DNA of 64,000 bases. It comes from Byssothecium circinans (taxonomy: Eukaryota; Ascomycota; Dothideomycetes; Pleosporales; Massarinaceae). Position numbers and translations under genes: made by a program. The stretch spans positions 67,363 through 131,362 of the forward strand of contig ML977010.1 in NCBI GenBank assembly GCA_010015675.1, written 5' to 3'. Every line of letters begins with the position of its first letter. Position 1 is the first letter of the stretch. The notes under the pieces are model-generated. The model ran no database searches. It was not told the DNA's origin and saw only the letters and a program-made list of their open reading frames with translations. This document shows, piece after piece, positions 1-11,282 of the stretch.

Positions 1-243
1 AAGGCCAAACACGCCTTCTTCACCAGCATGTCAAAGGACCCCGTCGCCTTCGTCAAGCGCTGGCTCTCGTCGCAGAAGCGCGATCTGGAGGTCCTGCTCG
101 GCGATGCGTCACGTGGGGGTGGCGAGGACGCGAGTGGTGAGGAGTGGAAACATGGTGGTGCCGAGGGGGTTTGGGGCAGCGAGGTTGCGAAGGAGAGTGT
201 GAATTTGTGGTTGGCTAGGCAGAGTATTCCAAAGGCCCATTGA
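1..243 (+). CDS. C-terminal end of SWI/SNF subunit (SMARCD/Snf12/Ssr3-like), 5'-truncated by window edge
   Basis: The frame is open from base 1 and ends with TGA at 241-243, giving about 80 residues. It carries FFTSMSKDPVAFVKRWLSSQ near its start and a VWGSE...ESVNLWLARQ tail. From memory this matches the extreme C terminus of fungal SMARCD-family proteins (SWI/SNF and RSC 60-kDa subunit), which follows the SWIB domain. The SWIB domain itself would lie upstream, outside the window. These proteins are core scaffold subunits of nuclear ATP-dependent chromatin remodellers. The assignment rests on recalled motif resemblance over a short stretch, so the family is likely but not certain. The ATG at 28 is internal to this frame and is not a start. 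Confidence 0.7.
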   Translation, partial: KAKHAFFTSMSKDPVAFVKRWLSSQKRDLEVLLGDASRGGGEDASGEEWKHGGAEGVWGSEVAKESVNLWLARQSIPKAH

Positions 244-748
244 ATCTATTGTTAGGAAGGATCGTGTGTATGCTAATCTTTTTTTTGTGAAGGTGGTGTT
301 CGGTAAAAAGAGGTATGCTCCCTTGAGCCCTTTCGGACGGCTTCTGCGGCGGCGGCGTCGTCGGTGGTAATGGAGTTGGGTAGTCGAATGGCTTGCCTTG
401 GGAGTGGGGTCTGGTGGTGTTTGAATAGTGGATTGTGATGTCCCCACAGATTCATTATACCCGTAATGCTATGAAAAGCTAGGAAGCAATAATATTCAAG
501 ACTACCATAAAATTTACAATCTTACTTTGTTTCCTGTGTTGCAACAAGTTGGAAGAAAGAAGACAAACAGCACACTGCCAAGATATCAATACCGACCAAA
601 CCAATAACTGCCGCAGACTCTCCCGCCCATTACCCTGTTTCTCATCTCCTGCTCCGTGCTTACCAATCGTCATATCCAACACTCTATCCCCTAAAATACA
701 CAAAAGCTCCGACGCGTACTGCCACCATAGCCTCCGTTCACCAATACC
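244..748. other. Convergent intergenic space, no gene seen
   Basis: This is 3' flank shared by the plus-strand SWI/SNF gene and the minus-strand gene ending at 749. It is mixed T-rich and C-rich sequence with a short GGC/GTC trinucleotide stretch near 345-365. The short ORFs here have no recognisable motifs. Confidence 0.6.
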
Positions 749-3642
749 TCACCCATTAACCCTCCTCTCAAATTTCCCCAAACCAGGCGACGTCTCAGTC
801 ATCTCATCTCCGCCCTCGCCACCAACCCCACTATCAACATCATCAAACCTCCTCGTCACAGCCGACGATCCCCCCTCTACAACCCCTATCTCAGAATCCG
901 CACTATTCTCCAGTTCGCGACGGTGAGGCCTCTGAGATATATGAACCCTTCTAATAGTCGGAGCCTGAATCAGAGGCCGACTCATCGCCGCGCTGGCGGG
1001 TCCCACAACGCTCATAGGGATAGCGGGACGACCGCGGCTCGTGATACCGCTGGCGATATCGAGGGTAGTTGAAGTAGAAGGCGGACCGCGAGACGGTGGG
1101 TGATTGAAGAACGTTGGGGTTTGGGCATGTTGATGAGGGAGGGGTGTTGGTGTTGGTGTGATGATGCGGTTGGGGTTTGCATGTGGGTGGGTGTAGGTTA
1201 TTCCGGATCCTCTGGAGGCGTATCGAGGTGGGATCCGCGGCCCTCTGCCCATCCCTCCTGGTCGAGCATAGGTCTCGGTAGGCGTCAATCCATCTGAACT
1301 CCCCGTGTCATCATCTGGTGGTAGCACTGCGGGGTGCGGCCGGTTGGAAATGTCGCGCGGCCGAGGTGGGTATAGCATCGGTGCGTGAGAGACGCGGCCA
1401 GGTGCACCGTTGCTGCGCATGCCTGGGGGATTGGGACGAGGTACTAGGCTTGTTCTCTGAGTCGGGGCTGGTAGATTTGATGTAGCATGGGTGTGGGGAC
1501 GAGCGTCTCGCGTCAATGTCGTCGTTAAGTTGAAAGAGGAGTTCACGGGCGCATTCTCGCTGGAACGCTGACCGGCTCGCGCTGTAGGGGCAGCTCTGCG
1601 ACGAGCCGGAGGACCCAAGGTATGAACGGGTTGCTCGCCGGCATTAAAAGGTCGTTGGCCATACGGATGATGTTGCGAATGAGGGCGCGGAACTGTGTAT
1701 CTGGGTTGATAATGGGTTCCGGCGCTCGAGTAACCGTAATTGCTGTATCGCTGAGTGCTCGATCCAGAACCTGGAACTAGTGTATGCCTATACCTATCCG
1801 AGTGCGCTTCAACCTCCGAAATCTGGTGCTGGAAGGTAGTGTAGCCTGTGGCCTGTGCTTGCTGTATTTGTCTCTGGGCCGAGACACGCTGAAGATAAGA
1901 CGTGGCACGCTCTTCGACGAGCTCTAGCGGAGATGAGAGCTCACGTGTGATTGCTTCCACGGCATCTTGTTCGCCACCGAGGAGATTGTCTTGAGTGATG
2001 AGCGGTCTGAATGCATATTGTCCATTTGGCCCACGCGTATACGGATTTGTGGGCACTGGTGAGAAGCCGTGCTGCGTGACAGCCAGGTCTGGCGTAGACG
2101 AACTCGGTGTCCGCGATGGTGACAGAGTCTGTGAATGTACGCCCGAAGTGGCATGATGTTGGTGAGGGAGGCGAATGGAGTGGTAGGCGCCTCGACTAGC
2201 TTGCCTTGATGCGGCAGCGCCGTCGAATTGTGCCTGTCCCAGATCTGTCTGCGAATATACACTGCTAGAGTGTCGCGAGTCGGGAAGCTCATAGAAAGAG
2301 TATGCTAGGCTAGAAGTCGATGCCTCGCTACCGATCCTATATAAGAGACACACTTTAGCAGAGTTTTACTGTAACGCAAGAAGTAATAGGGCAGAAGCAT
2401 TGCGACACTTTGTGAGACCCAACTTGCAGAAGGGCGTTGCAAGGCTCTTGACACATGACTGTACCTCTGTGATGTTTCTCTTCCAACGTTCAAAGCTGCG
2501 CCATCTGAGCCCAAAGGTGTCCAATAGTGACTCTCGGAAGACTGTGAGCTAGTAGCGTCCATGACTTCTGTTGGAGGGCCTGGAGCTGGGGGACTCCAGA
2601 ATGGGTCGTCAGTTGATGCCCCTGATGAGTCTGGATGATGAACCCGAATCGGACGCGAAGGCTCACTGCTCGATGACATGGCTCGAGCACGGTGTACCGG
2701 TTGAGTCCGGGGACGCGGCTCCGTCCGAGGGAGGGACTGTCTGAACGTATATCTAGAATTTATGTCGAAGTAGCCATGTAGGAAGATGGTTGGCGATTCA
2801 TCGTCATCATCTGGAAGCTGACTGATCGGGGTTGCATGCCCCCTACGCATACTGACCTCTGATGATCGTCCTGCACTCGTAAGTTGGTGACCTTGACTGC
2901 TGTTTGTTGGTGTCTGGTCTTGGCGTTGATGAGGCGAGCTGACAATATGCATCTGTTGCAGAGGAGACGGGATGTGGTTGCCGTGTTGACGTAGAGAATG
3001 GGCACGATTCCTCATGGGCGTCTCGATGGTATCTGCGGGCTCGATAAGTCCATCCGTGGATGCATGCATGTGCGCCTGTAGACTCGCGCCGTCATCATCT
3101 TCGGAATTGGTTCTCTCTCGACCGAACCGAGATGGACTGGGTTGCGTCTTCACACTGGGATATGGTCAGCGATGATGCAGCTACAGATAGCTTGGCCGCA
3201 CTTACGCTGTATCTTCAGAAGTAGCCGCTCGTGGTGCTGGCCTGAACGGAAGCTGCAACGTGCGGTGCGATTGTTCAGAGTCACTGAATGATGTCGATAG
3301 CTCTTCGCCCGTGCTTTGGCTGCCTTCGTTCGAAGAGCCAACATTAGACGACTCTGCATTCACTGCTTGACCATCCTCCACGTCATCGCTGGAATCAAAA
3401 ACAGCTTCTTGAGGCCGTAGTATCGGTATGTTGCCAAGGGTTGCAACTGCAGAGTCCCTCGAACGCTGCGCTCCGCGGTGAAGTCGTGCACAATGCGGCG
3501 GCGGAATTGGTGGACCACGAGCACGAGAGCGTGATGCGGAGGCTGCGGGAGGATTGGCCGCCCTTCTGCGCTCCATACGTTGACGTGTTTCTTCGACGTC
3601 TGCTGGCGTCAAGGCGATCTCGGTTGCGCTCAGACGCAGCAT
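749..3642 (-). CDS. Hypothetical Ser/Pro/Arg-rich disordered protein, three exons
   Basis: The exons on the minus strand are 3642-3206, 3154-2465 and 2336-749, giving 904 residues. Intron 1 (3205-3155, 51 nt) has a GTAAGT donor, a GCTGAC branch point and a CAG acceptor. Intron 2 (2464-2337, 128 nt) has a GTACAG donor and a TATAG acceptor. Both joins keep the frame: intron 1 joins within an Ala codon and intron 2 within an Arg codon. The N terminus (MLRLSATEIALTPADVEETR) looks ordered and helical and is probably the conserved part. The remainder is low complexity, rich in Ser, Pro, Arg, His and Gln, with acidic clusters such as DSSDDVEDG and DDDDES. I see no enzymatic motif, transmembrane segment or signal peptide. 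Function is unknown; a scaffold or regulatory role is only a guess. Confidence 0.7.
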
Positions 3643-4666
3643 TGTGGATAATGAAGGAGGCGAGGAACGATATCACAGAAATTGAGTGGGAGAAAAGCTC
3701 TTCGTTTCAATGGGTTCCAAAAAGAAGGCCAAAGCGAGACCAAAACGTCCTATTAAGTTAAGTGGTGAAGAGGGCCTGAGAGAGATGAGATGGGAGGGCA
3801 AGTAAACAATGACTGCTAGAGACCATGATGCTTCCTGCTTTTGTCGTAGGGCTGCTTCCCTCATCCGTGTCTGGATTGCTGTCGCTTTCTTGACATTATA
3901 ATTTCTACATGGCCACTGCCATTTGTTCGGCATGTGGTGTCTTGTTGCTTCACAAGACACTCCGGACGTCTGGTGTCGTCCCCAAAGCACTCAAAATCGG
4001 CATGATTCAAGTGAATACTACACTTGTAACAAACATCCTACTCTTCTACAGACATCCAATGGAAAGCAGCTGGCCAGAACGGGAGAAACGGAGGAGGCAT
4101 GTAGAATTGAGTGTGCGTAACCTTGCACAAAGCCTGGCGGCGGGAATAGCACGCATGTGCGCACGCTCGTCGTACAGGTAGAGAAAAGACGCGTACATAT
4201 GTAAGAATAGCAACGCCCGACATCTGGATTCTGCACATCAGGGGCGATGGTTGCTTCGAGCGGGAGTGGCCCCGGTGTCAATAGTCGAGCTCATGTTCGC
4301 GATGGCTGTGTGGTGTTGAGCAGTGCGCTGATCCGAACGCCGAGCCGAGAGCCTGTCTGTCTATCTATCTGCTGTCTTGTCTCCCAACCGTGGTACCACC
4401 CGCCAGCAGCCTCAGCATCGTAAGACCCGCGATAGCACTCTGACACCCACCCTCCCCCTCCCCTCCCCTCGCCCTCTGCCTCTGCCGCTGCCGCTGCCGC
4501 TGCCTCTCTGCCGCCGGCCTCGGGTGCTCCCCGTCCCTGTCCATGTCATCCCCAAAGCAAGCCTGTCCGCGCTAATTGCAGTTTCTCCGAGACGCTACCG
4601 GTGGTCCCTCGCTGCCAACCACCAACCTCCGCTCGTTGGACACGTCCGCTGCCAACGGTCGCCATA
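3643..4666. promoter_or_regulatory. Divergent intergenic region, likely bidirectional promoter
   Basis: The region separates the minus-strand gene starting at 3642 from the kinase ATG at 4667. A pyrimidine-rich block with CTG/CCG-type triplets (4440-4515) and a short TCTA run (about 4356-4370) sit in what is probably the kinase 5' leader. CT-rich leaders are common in filamentous fungi. I could not define a TATA box. Confidence 0.5.
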
Positions 4667-7354
4667 ATGAATGGCGACCTGAGTCTCTCGCAGTCCCTTG
4701 GAGGGCTGCGCATCGCCAACCCAGATGAAAGCCCCTCGTCGCCCTCGCCGCCGCCACAGCAGCAGCCTGCAGCATCCGCACCCCAGCCTGGGCCCGAAGC
4801 TCCTGGCCGGCCGTCGTCATCGCCCTCACGAGCATCGTCGTCGAGTACCATCACCGACAAGACCAAGTCGCACGCACTCACACCCGCACACCTCCTCCCC
4901 GAGCCGCAGCCCGCATCTGCATCGCTGGGCTTCAACCCAAATACCTTTACCACCACGTCTCCCGCTCAAACGCCCTCCGGCCAACCTTCCCCGCTGGCTG
5001 CATCAGATGCCTCCTACTCGGCCCGGCTCTCACACAGGCAATCAATGCCCTTAGCTCATCAAGCCCAGCAGCAGGCTTTGTTACCCCCATATGCCACTGG
5101 GCCCGTCACGCATCCGCGCAATGCACCGCCGCCACAACATGGGGGACGGCCCATGTCAACCAGCATGTACAACCATCCCAACTTGTCCTCGAGCTCGGCT
5201 ACAAATCCAGGCACCTACCGATACAACGACGACGTCACAACAGACATACGGCGGACCAGCAGCTCGAGAGTGGCGCCGAATGGGATGATACCTTCGCGAG
5301 AGCCGAGTCGGAGCAACAGGGGATACCTGCCGTCAGGCCAGATGGGTGTTGGCAATGGCCCATTTCCTCCCCGGAGAAGCTCAAGACGCCTACCAATGCC
5401 CATGGACGGTGCCCACAGCGCAAGTGCCCCTATAGCTCCGGGGCATCTGTCCGGCTCACCATATGGCATGGAAGGCGGGCCGTTGCAAAGCAGTGAGGAG
5501 TGGAAAGATAAGGGAGCGGCGACTGGCGTGCGGCAGGAAGTGGATCAGAATGGTAGACCCGTTACAAGAGTTGTAAAGAAAGGGGTCAAGGACTTCACCT
5601 TCGGAAGGACACTTGGAGAGGGGTCGTACAGCACTGTCATTGCTGCGGAGGACCGACAAACGCTGCGTGAATATGCTATCAAGGTGCTAGACAAACGGCA
5701 CATCATCAAAGAGAAGAAGGTCAAATATGTGAATATTGAAAAGGACACACTGAACCGGTTAACCGAGCATCCAGGCATCGTTCGGCTATACTACACCTTC
5801 CAAGACGAACGTTCATTATACTTTGTCCTCGATCTCGCATCTGGCGGAGAGCTGCTTGGTTTCTTGAAAAAGATGACATCGTTCGACGTGGAGTGCACAC
5901 GATTCTACGGCGCGCAGATATTGGACGCAATCGATTACATGCATTCTCGGGGAGTCATACATCGCGACTTGAAGCCGGAGAATGTGCTACTGGACGACCA
6001 GATGCACATCAAGATCACGGATTTTGGAACCGCTAAAATATTGGACTCGAAAAAGTCGAATGGCATGGACTCAACACCTGGCGATCCTTTGGAGGGACTT
6101 GATTCGGATCGAGCGCAATCCTTTGTCGGTACCGCAGAGTATGTCTCACCCGAACTGCTCACCGACAAGAACGCCTGCAAAGCTAGCGACCTTTGGGCTT
6201 TCGGCTGCATCATCTACCAACTGCTCGCCGGTCGGCCTCCGTTCAAGGCCGCGAATGAGTATCAGACCTTTCAAAAGATTGTCGGCTTGGAGTATGTCTT
6301 CCCTGATGGGTTTCCGCCAATGGCAAAGGATCTGGTGGAACGACTGCTCGTACTGGACCCCCTCACGCGGCTACCAATTGAGCACATCAAAAGTCATCCG
6401 TTCTTTGAAGGGATAGTTTGGGGGAAAGGTTTATGGAAACAGAAAGCACCGCGACTAAAGGCATACGTCCCGCCTGCTAGGGAGCCCATCAGCCTCAATG
6501 GTAACACAAATCCCCACCTCTTATCATGCGCTATTGGTAACGCAACTACAGGCCCATCGACTGCAGCTGCCCAGGCGCCAAATCCGATACGGCCCACTCC
6601 ACGTCTCATAACCGAGCTTCCACCTCCGAGTCAACTGGACATCGACTGGTCTCCCGTACTTACCAAACGTGACGAGCGAATATTGAAGCTAGGAAACATG
6701 TTCATTACACATCATCCAGCAGGTCACCCAGTTGGCGGAAGTGCTGACGCGGCACCCGAAACACCTAAAAAGTTTTCGCGCTTCTTTGGAGGAAACACGG
6801 TCAAGAAGCGGCAAAGGCTGGTAATGATAACTTCCAATGCTCGTGTTCTTCTGTGCGCTGCTGGGACAAATGAGAAGAAGCTCAAGGAAGAGGTATCGCT
6901 TCTAGCTCCGGGTTGCTCATGGAGGAGCTTCCAGGACTCCAAGGGTCTGACTGCTTGGCTCGTGGAAACGGTACGTAGACCAGCCGCATTCCTGCCTCGC
7001 GGGTTGCTAACTATCCTACAGCGAGATAAGCAGTACGTTTTCGAAGACCCGAAGAGCACCACAAGCGATCCAAACGGCAGTAAATTCTACACACAGGAAT
7101 GGATCGACAGCATCGAGCGAGCTCGAGACTACGCTATATCACAAAGTATGAACAACTCTGGAGATTCGGCACTCAACGATCTCAACTCAAGTCTTCCAAG
7201 CCCCACTAGTACGTTAGGAGGAGACACTGCCCTAGATGGAGTCAATATCCCTACCGCCAGACACCTTCGCAAAGAACACGGAGATTCTGACTCGGTGAAG
7301 GGCAGGAAACGATTCAGCAAACGCCACTCAAAGAACGGACTCGCAAACTTTTAA
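4667..7354 (+). CDS. PDK1/Pkh-type AGC protein kinase
   Basis: 3-phosphoinositide-dependent-kinase-like Ser/Thr kinase, expected to phosphorylate activation loops of other AGC kinases (Ypk/Pkc/Sch9 type) in sphingolipid and cell-wall signalling. Residues 1-300 are disordered and Ser/Pro-rich. The kinase domain spans about 308-581: Gly loop GEGSYS (317-322), Lys339 in YAIKVL, HRDLKPEN (His432), DFGTAK (Asp452), and SFVGTAEYVSPELL, where Ser485 matches the human PDK1 autophosphorylation serine. SPE replaces APE, as in PDK1. A PH-like domain follows the kinase domain. ATG 4667 is the first ATG in frame. An in-frame 51-nt intron is predicted at 6971-7021 (GTACGT donor, TGCTAAC branch point, ACAG acceptor), so the protein is about 878 residues rather than 895. 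A second possible 51-nt in-frame intron lies at 6501-6551. Confidence 0.93.
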   Translation: MNGDLSLSQSLGGLRIANPDESPSSPSPPPQQQPAASAPQPGPEAPGRPSSSPSRASSSSTITDKTKSHALTPAHLLPEPQPASASLGFNPNTFTTTSPAQTPSGQPSPLAASDASYSARLSHRQSMPLAHQAQQQALLPPYATGPVTHPRNAPPPQHGGRPMSTSMYNHPNLSSSSATNPGTYRYNDDVTTDIRRTSSSRVAPNGMIPSREPSRSNRGYLPSGQMGVGNGPFPPRRSSRRLPMPMDGAHSASAPIAPGHLSGSPYGMEGGPLQSSEEWKDKGAATGVRQEVDQNGRPVTRVVKKGVKDFTFGRTLGEGSYSTVIAAEDRQTLREYAIKVLDKRHIIKEKKVKYVNIEKDTLNRLTEHPGIVRLYYTFQDERSLYFVLDLASGGELLGFLKKMTSFDVECTRFYGAQILDAIDYMHSRGVIHRDLKPENVLLDDQMHIKITDFGTAKILDSKKSNGMDSTPGDPLEGLDSDRAQSFVGTAEYVSPELLTDKNACKASDLWAFGCIIYQLLAGRPPFKAANEYQTFQKIVGLEYVFPDGFPPMAKDLVERLLVLDPLTRLPIEHIKSHPFFEGIVWGKGLWKQKAPRLKAYVPPAREPISLNGNTNPHLLSCAIGNATTGPSTAAAQAPNPIRPTPRLITELPPPSQLDIDWSPVLTKRDERILKLGNMFITHHPAGHPVGGSADAAPETPKKFSRFFGGNTVKKRQRLVMITSNARVLLCAAGTNEKKLKEEVSLLAPGCSWRSFQDSKGLTAWLVETVRRPAAFLPRGLLTILQRDKQYVFEDPKSTTSDPNGSKFYTQEWIDSIERARDYAISQSMNNSGDSALNDLNSSLPSPTSTLGGDTALDGVNIPTARHLRKEHGDSDSVKGRKRFSKRHSKNGLANF

Positions 7355-8948
7355 GGCGCAGCTCGACGCTTTTTCTAGTCGGTAATCGGACGGCGCAGGT
7401 GCTATAACATGAACCTGTCTAACTTTCGACGCTGTTTTTGTTTTCTTTACTATCAGGCTCGGCCTTGCGAAATTTGTGTTTCATCTCGGCATCATCACCA
7501 CGACATCGAGCGATTGGCGTTCTCACGGCGTTTTTCTACGTTATAATCATACCGCTCGACAAAAGAAAGGCCCATTATCACTTCTTTCCCGTTTCCCTTT
7601 GTGCAACTCTAATTCGGGCACTTTTTCCACTGTTTGATGGAATTCCTTTGTTTTTGGTGGAGGGAATAAAACATATTCCCCATATTTGCATTTACTGGCC
7701 TCGGCACTACGACAGATATATTTCCTTTTTCGGGCTCTCTGTTTTCTCTTCAACCATTCTCGGGTGGGCGATAAATATATTTAGAGGGATAAATGGCTGG
7801 GTCGCGAACTTCTTTTTTTTTGGACTCATACCACGGCCCAATTCCTTCCTTGCTTTCTCTCTCTTTCTCTCTTACAGGTGAAAGACTTTTCCATGTTTGT
7901 TCGCGTCTCGGATACTTATCTTACCTTTGAATGGGAATTGTTGGGCGCAGGTTATGTTCGGAGAGTTTTGCGTCCTTGCACATGTTTCGTGTATTTAGTG
8001 TTGCTCTGCTCTGGTGAAGAACTGAGTGTCGGAGAGGAGAGGGGATTGCGCGCTCTCGTCTCTTGACCGCTTGTCGATGTGTGGGACTTCTTCGGTGCGG
8101 TGTGGTGTGGTGTGGTAATCAAGAGCGTTGTAGCTGCGGTGTATATTTGCAAACGCGTAGGGCTTCAGTTGTGATATGGAAGTGTGGTTTTCCAATAAGA
8201 AGGCTTTTTTCAATACTTCGTTTGCCCTTTTTACTAAATTGTAGCTCTGATTGTGATGGACGTTGGTCGTCGCTGGGCACCGCCTAGACTATATGGTGCC
8301 TTCGCCCACCCTCATGGTTCTGCGTAAGATAGGAGTGACTTGGGGTAGAGTTGGATAGGACGGCAAGCGTAAAGGGAAGATGATCTCGGGTTGGATTCTT
8401 CTGAGATATCGAAGTGTGGAAGCGGAGGACGTTGGCATTGGTGGGTTGAGAAGAAAGGATCTGCAGATATGGATAGGTGAGGTCCAGTAGTTAGTTGTTG
8501 TTGCGGCTCCTTCGTGCGTATCTTGAGTTCGGTATGGGATCAATGGATGGTAGGATAAAGTATGAGTAAGACTTGTGCGAGAAGTAGTTTGAGTCTGAGG
8601 GGTTGAAGGAGCAGGGCTATGATATGCGGTTGGTTGTATGTATACATAATTCGCATCTTTTGTTCCATTGATTGCGCTTACGGAATCCATCTTGGTCGTT
8701 GCTAACATCGTAACTCTATTCTTCTTTCCGGCTATTAGCTGGTGTTGTCACATAGGTGTCCAACTCAATGCCACAGTCTTCGATATGAATGATCGTATCG
8801 ATACATCTATCATGAGTGTTCCTTTATACCTAGTCAGAAGCATGCTTTCCCAAGGCTCCACTCCACTGCACTGCATCGGCACTTGGATGCCATACTCTTA
8901 TACCAAATATTATGACCAACAGCCATGCCAACCTAACTCGCCAGTACC

Positions 8949-8977
8949 TTCACTTCTTCACTTCTTCACTTCTTCCC
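8949..8977. repeat. 9-bp tandem repeat (CTTCTTCAC)
   Basis: About three head-to-tail copies of CTTCTTCAC in non-coding sequence, ending in a run of C and T. Confidence 0.8.
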
Positions 8978-9768
8978 CTCTCCCCTTCCACCTACAGTTC
9001 TCATCTTCAAAACACCACGGTACCCAATCGAGCACCGTACCCGATACCGAAACATCCGCAAGTTCCCCCATCTATCTTCAACTAAACACAACACACAGGT
9101 TTGTCATGCATAGTATACAGCACCAACCACACAAAATCCGTTTCAAACAGGGAAGACTCTTAGCGCATGATCGACAGATAAAGGGCACGACATGCGCCAT
9201 GCGCTCTTTTCCACAGGAACGTTTCTCGGCAGTATCTTTTACACGAAACATGGCTTCTGCCCTAGGTTGTTGGCGTATATGCTAGACTAGGAGCTACCTT
9301 TGAAGGGACCTTGCCTATTTCGCTCGCTGGGTGTGGTATTTGTAACCACGGTTACCTTTACCATGGTATTTAGCCTTACACTTTACACTTTCCAATTTAC
9401 ACTTTACACCTCATCCCCTCACCAACCTCATCAGTGACGTCATGATAAAGCCGAGATGTTTAACAAAATGCGCAAACGACTGAGGCATAAACGCATGTAC
9501 CAGCACACCGCTTCACTACACCAGCACCACCGGGCAGTATATAACGTTCCCAGTCGTTGGTACGCTTGTACTGCATCGCACCGCATCGAGCAACCTTCGT
9601 GCATCTTTCACCGGTTCTCTCCGCCCCGCCACCCGCCACTAACCCAAGCACAGCCACTCTGCCACATCTTCACCACTCAACTCACCTCGGCACACATAAA
9701 CGCCCCCGTCTATCCATACTCTAGATCGGTAGTATAAGCCGCAGTACGAGAGGCTGAGGCTGAGCAGC

Positions 9769-9792
9769 AAAAAAAAAAAAAAAAAAAAAAAA
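9769..9792. repeat. Homopolymer A tract, 24 bp
   Basis: Twenty-four consecutive A bases follow GAGCAGC. The tract may be a slippage microsatellite or the tail of an old retroposed copy. No flanking target duplication is evident. Confidence 0.85.
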
Positions 9793-11282
9793 GGAGTTCA
9801 ATATGTAGAAGGAAGGTGTTGTCGTATACGACCCACAGGTGTGGCTTTGTTTTTGCCTCGTACGTAAGTGCTGGCCAATCAACACCGGTACCGGGACTGT
9901 TATATCGACTACCTTGTAGCGATTTCAGGTGGGATGGTGTGGGTATGGATATGGAAGGGGGTATGGAGTAGCCCAGCCGGTGTATACACCATGCGAGGCA
10001 GAAAAGTAAAAATGTTCACGCGATGACGGGGGTAGTTAATGAGGACAGTGCCTCGGGGCGCTGTCTCGGGAATGGTAGATCAATAGAGGTGCGTTGATGA
10101 GCTGAACGTGTGCGCTGTAGCCTAGGGGTAGCGCAGAAGCTGGGGATTGTGATGGGGGAGGTGGTGCTGCTGAGATGATGTTGTAATATGCAATCTCGAG
10201 TCTTTGGTGTTGATGGTTGGTCATTGAGGGGTTGAGTTGAGGTGCACGAGAGGCTGGATCCTGATTAACTGTAAGCAACGAAACGCGTGTATTCTCCCAA
10301 CGCGCGCTGCGCGCATAAGGAACGCAGATTCATTCATTCATTCTCTCAACTCACAAAGAAGTCTCTTCTCCCTGACTCGCGCGCTCCGATATGTATCCCC
10401 ACATTTCGCCTCCCTAAGAGGAAGGAGGGGGGCTGGGTCAGGAACGAGCTTCCCTTCCTTCCTTCCTATACGGAGAAAATGCGAATTCTCCGTCAACGTC
10501 GTGTCATCGCTTGGGCTGTTCGTAACGAGACGCGGAAATTTGCAAGGGATCCAACCAACATCAGCTCCCTCTCTCCACTCCACTGACTGCATGTCAAACG
10601 AAACGGCATTTTTCCCAGCGGAGAAAATTTAGGAAGAATTGATATGAGGCCCGAGGGCACCGTAAGCGAACCTGCAGCAGTTGTTTTAGATGAACGGGTG
10701 CGGAAACTATTGTACTGTAATCAACACTGAAGGATTTTTTGAAATTTGTTTTATGGTTTTTTATTGTTGATCATTTACGTCCTTTCTTCGACTTCGGGTT
10801 GTAGTAGTCAGTGAAGTCAGTCGATGCTAAGTATCTAACCCAACCCAACCCCAGCCTACAAAAGCTAGGTACAGGTATAGGCATGCCATATTCAAGGGAT
10901 ATGAATGGATATCGTAAAGAACAAAAGAAAAACCCTCGCTGCGCTTTGTGCGGTACAGATGTACAGGTGCTCTCCTGAGGTCCTGGCACGCCGGCCCAAT
11001 GCCCCCAACGCCCCCTAACGCCCCCCAACATGCTATAATGATTTCCCTCCAGAAAAAAAGTGTACGCCGTCGCAATGCTGCAAATGCTGTAGATGCCAGA
11101 ATACGATGCGAGAATATGCTTGCTTTCCGAAACAATGCTGCGTGGATCGCTTTGGTGGTGTGCGCCTAGTCCAGTAGGCGCGCACCGCGTCAAATCATAT
11201 TCGTAGGAGAATGCTCTCTCGTGATGGTCGAATTGACAAAGGAAAGTAGTGAGCGGATAAAACTGAGCGGAATAGGTGGGGC

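Larger units (their letters stand above)
7355..11282. other. 3.9-kb gene-free stretch with simple repeats
   Basis: The first part (to about 7900) is T-rich and probably the kinase 3' UTR. The rest holds simple repeats: GGTGT copies near 8095, a CTTCTTCAC 9-mer near 8949-8977, ACACTTT copies near 9372-9408, and a 24-A tract. ORFs up to about 205 codons occur, but those I checked at 8289-8708 and 8668-9285 read as low-complexity translation or start at TTG. I see no supported gene. Confidence 0.5.

Noticed and set aside
7438..7881. 147-codon plus-strand ORF after the kinase
   Set aside because: Phe/Leu/Ile-rich translation of a T-rich 3' UTR; no protein family and no splice-supported neighbours.
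8668..9285. 205-codon plus-strand ORF
   Set aside because: Starts at TTG and its middle is translated from a CTTCTTCAC tandem repeat.
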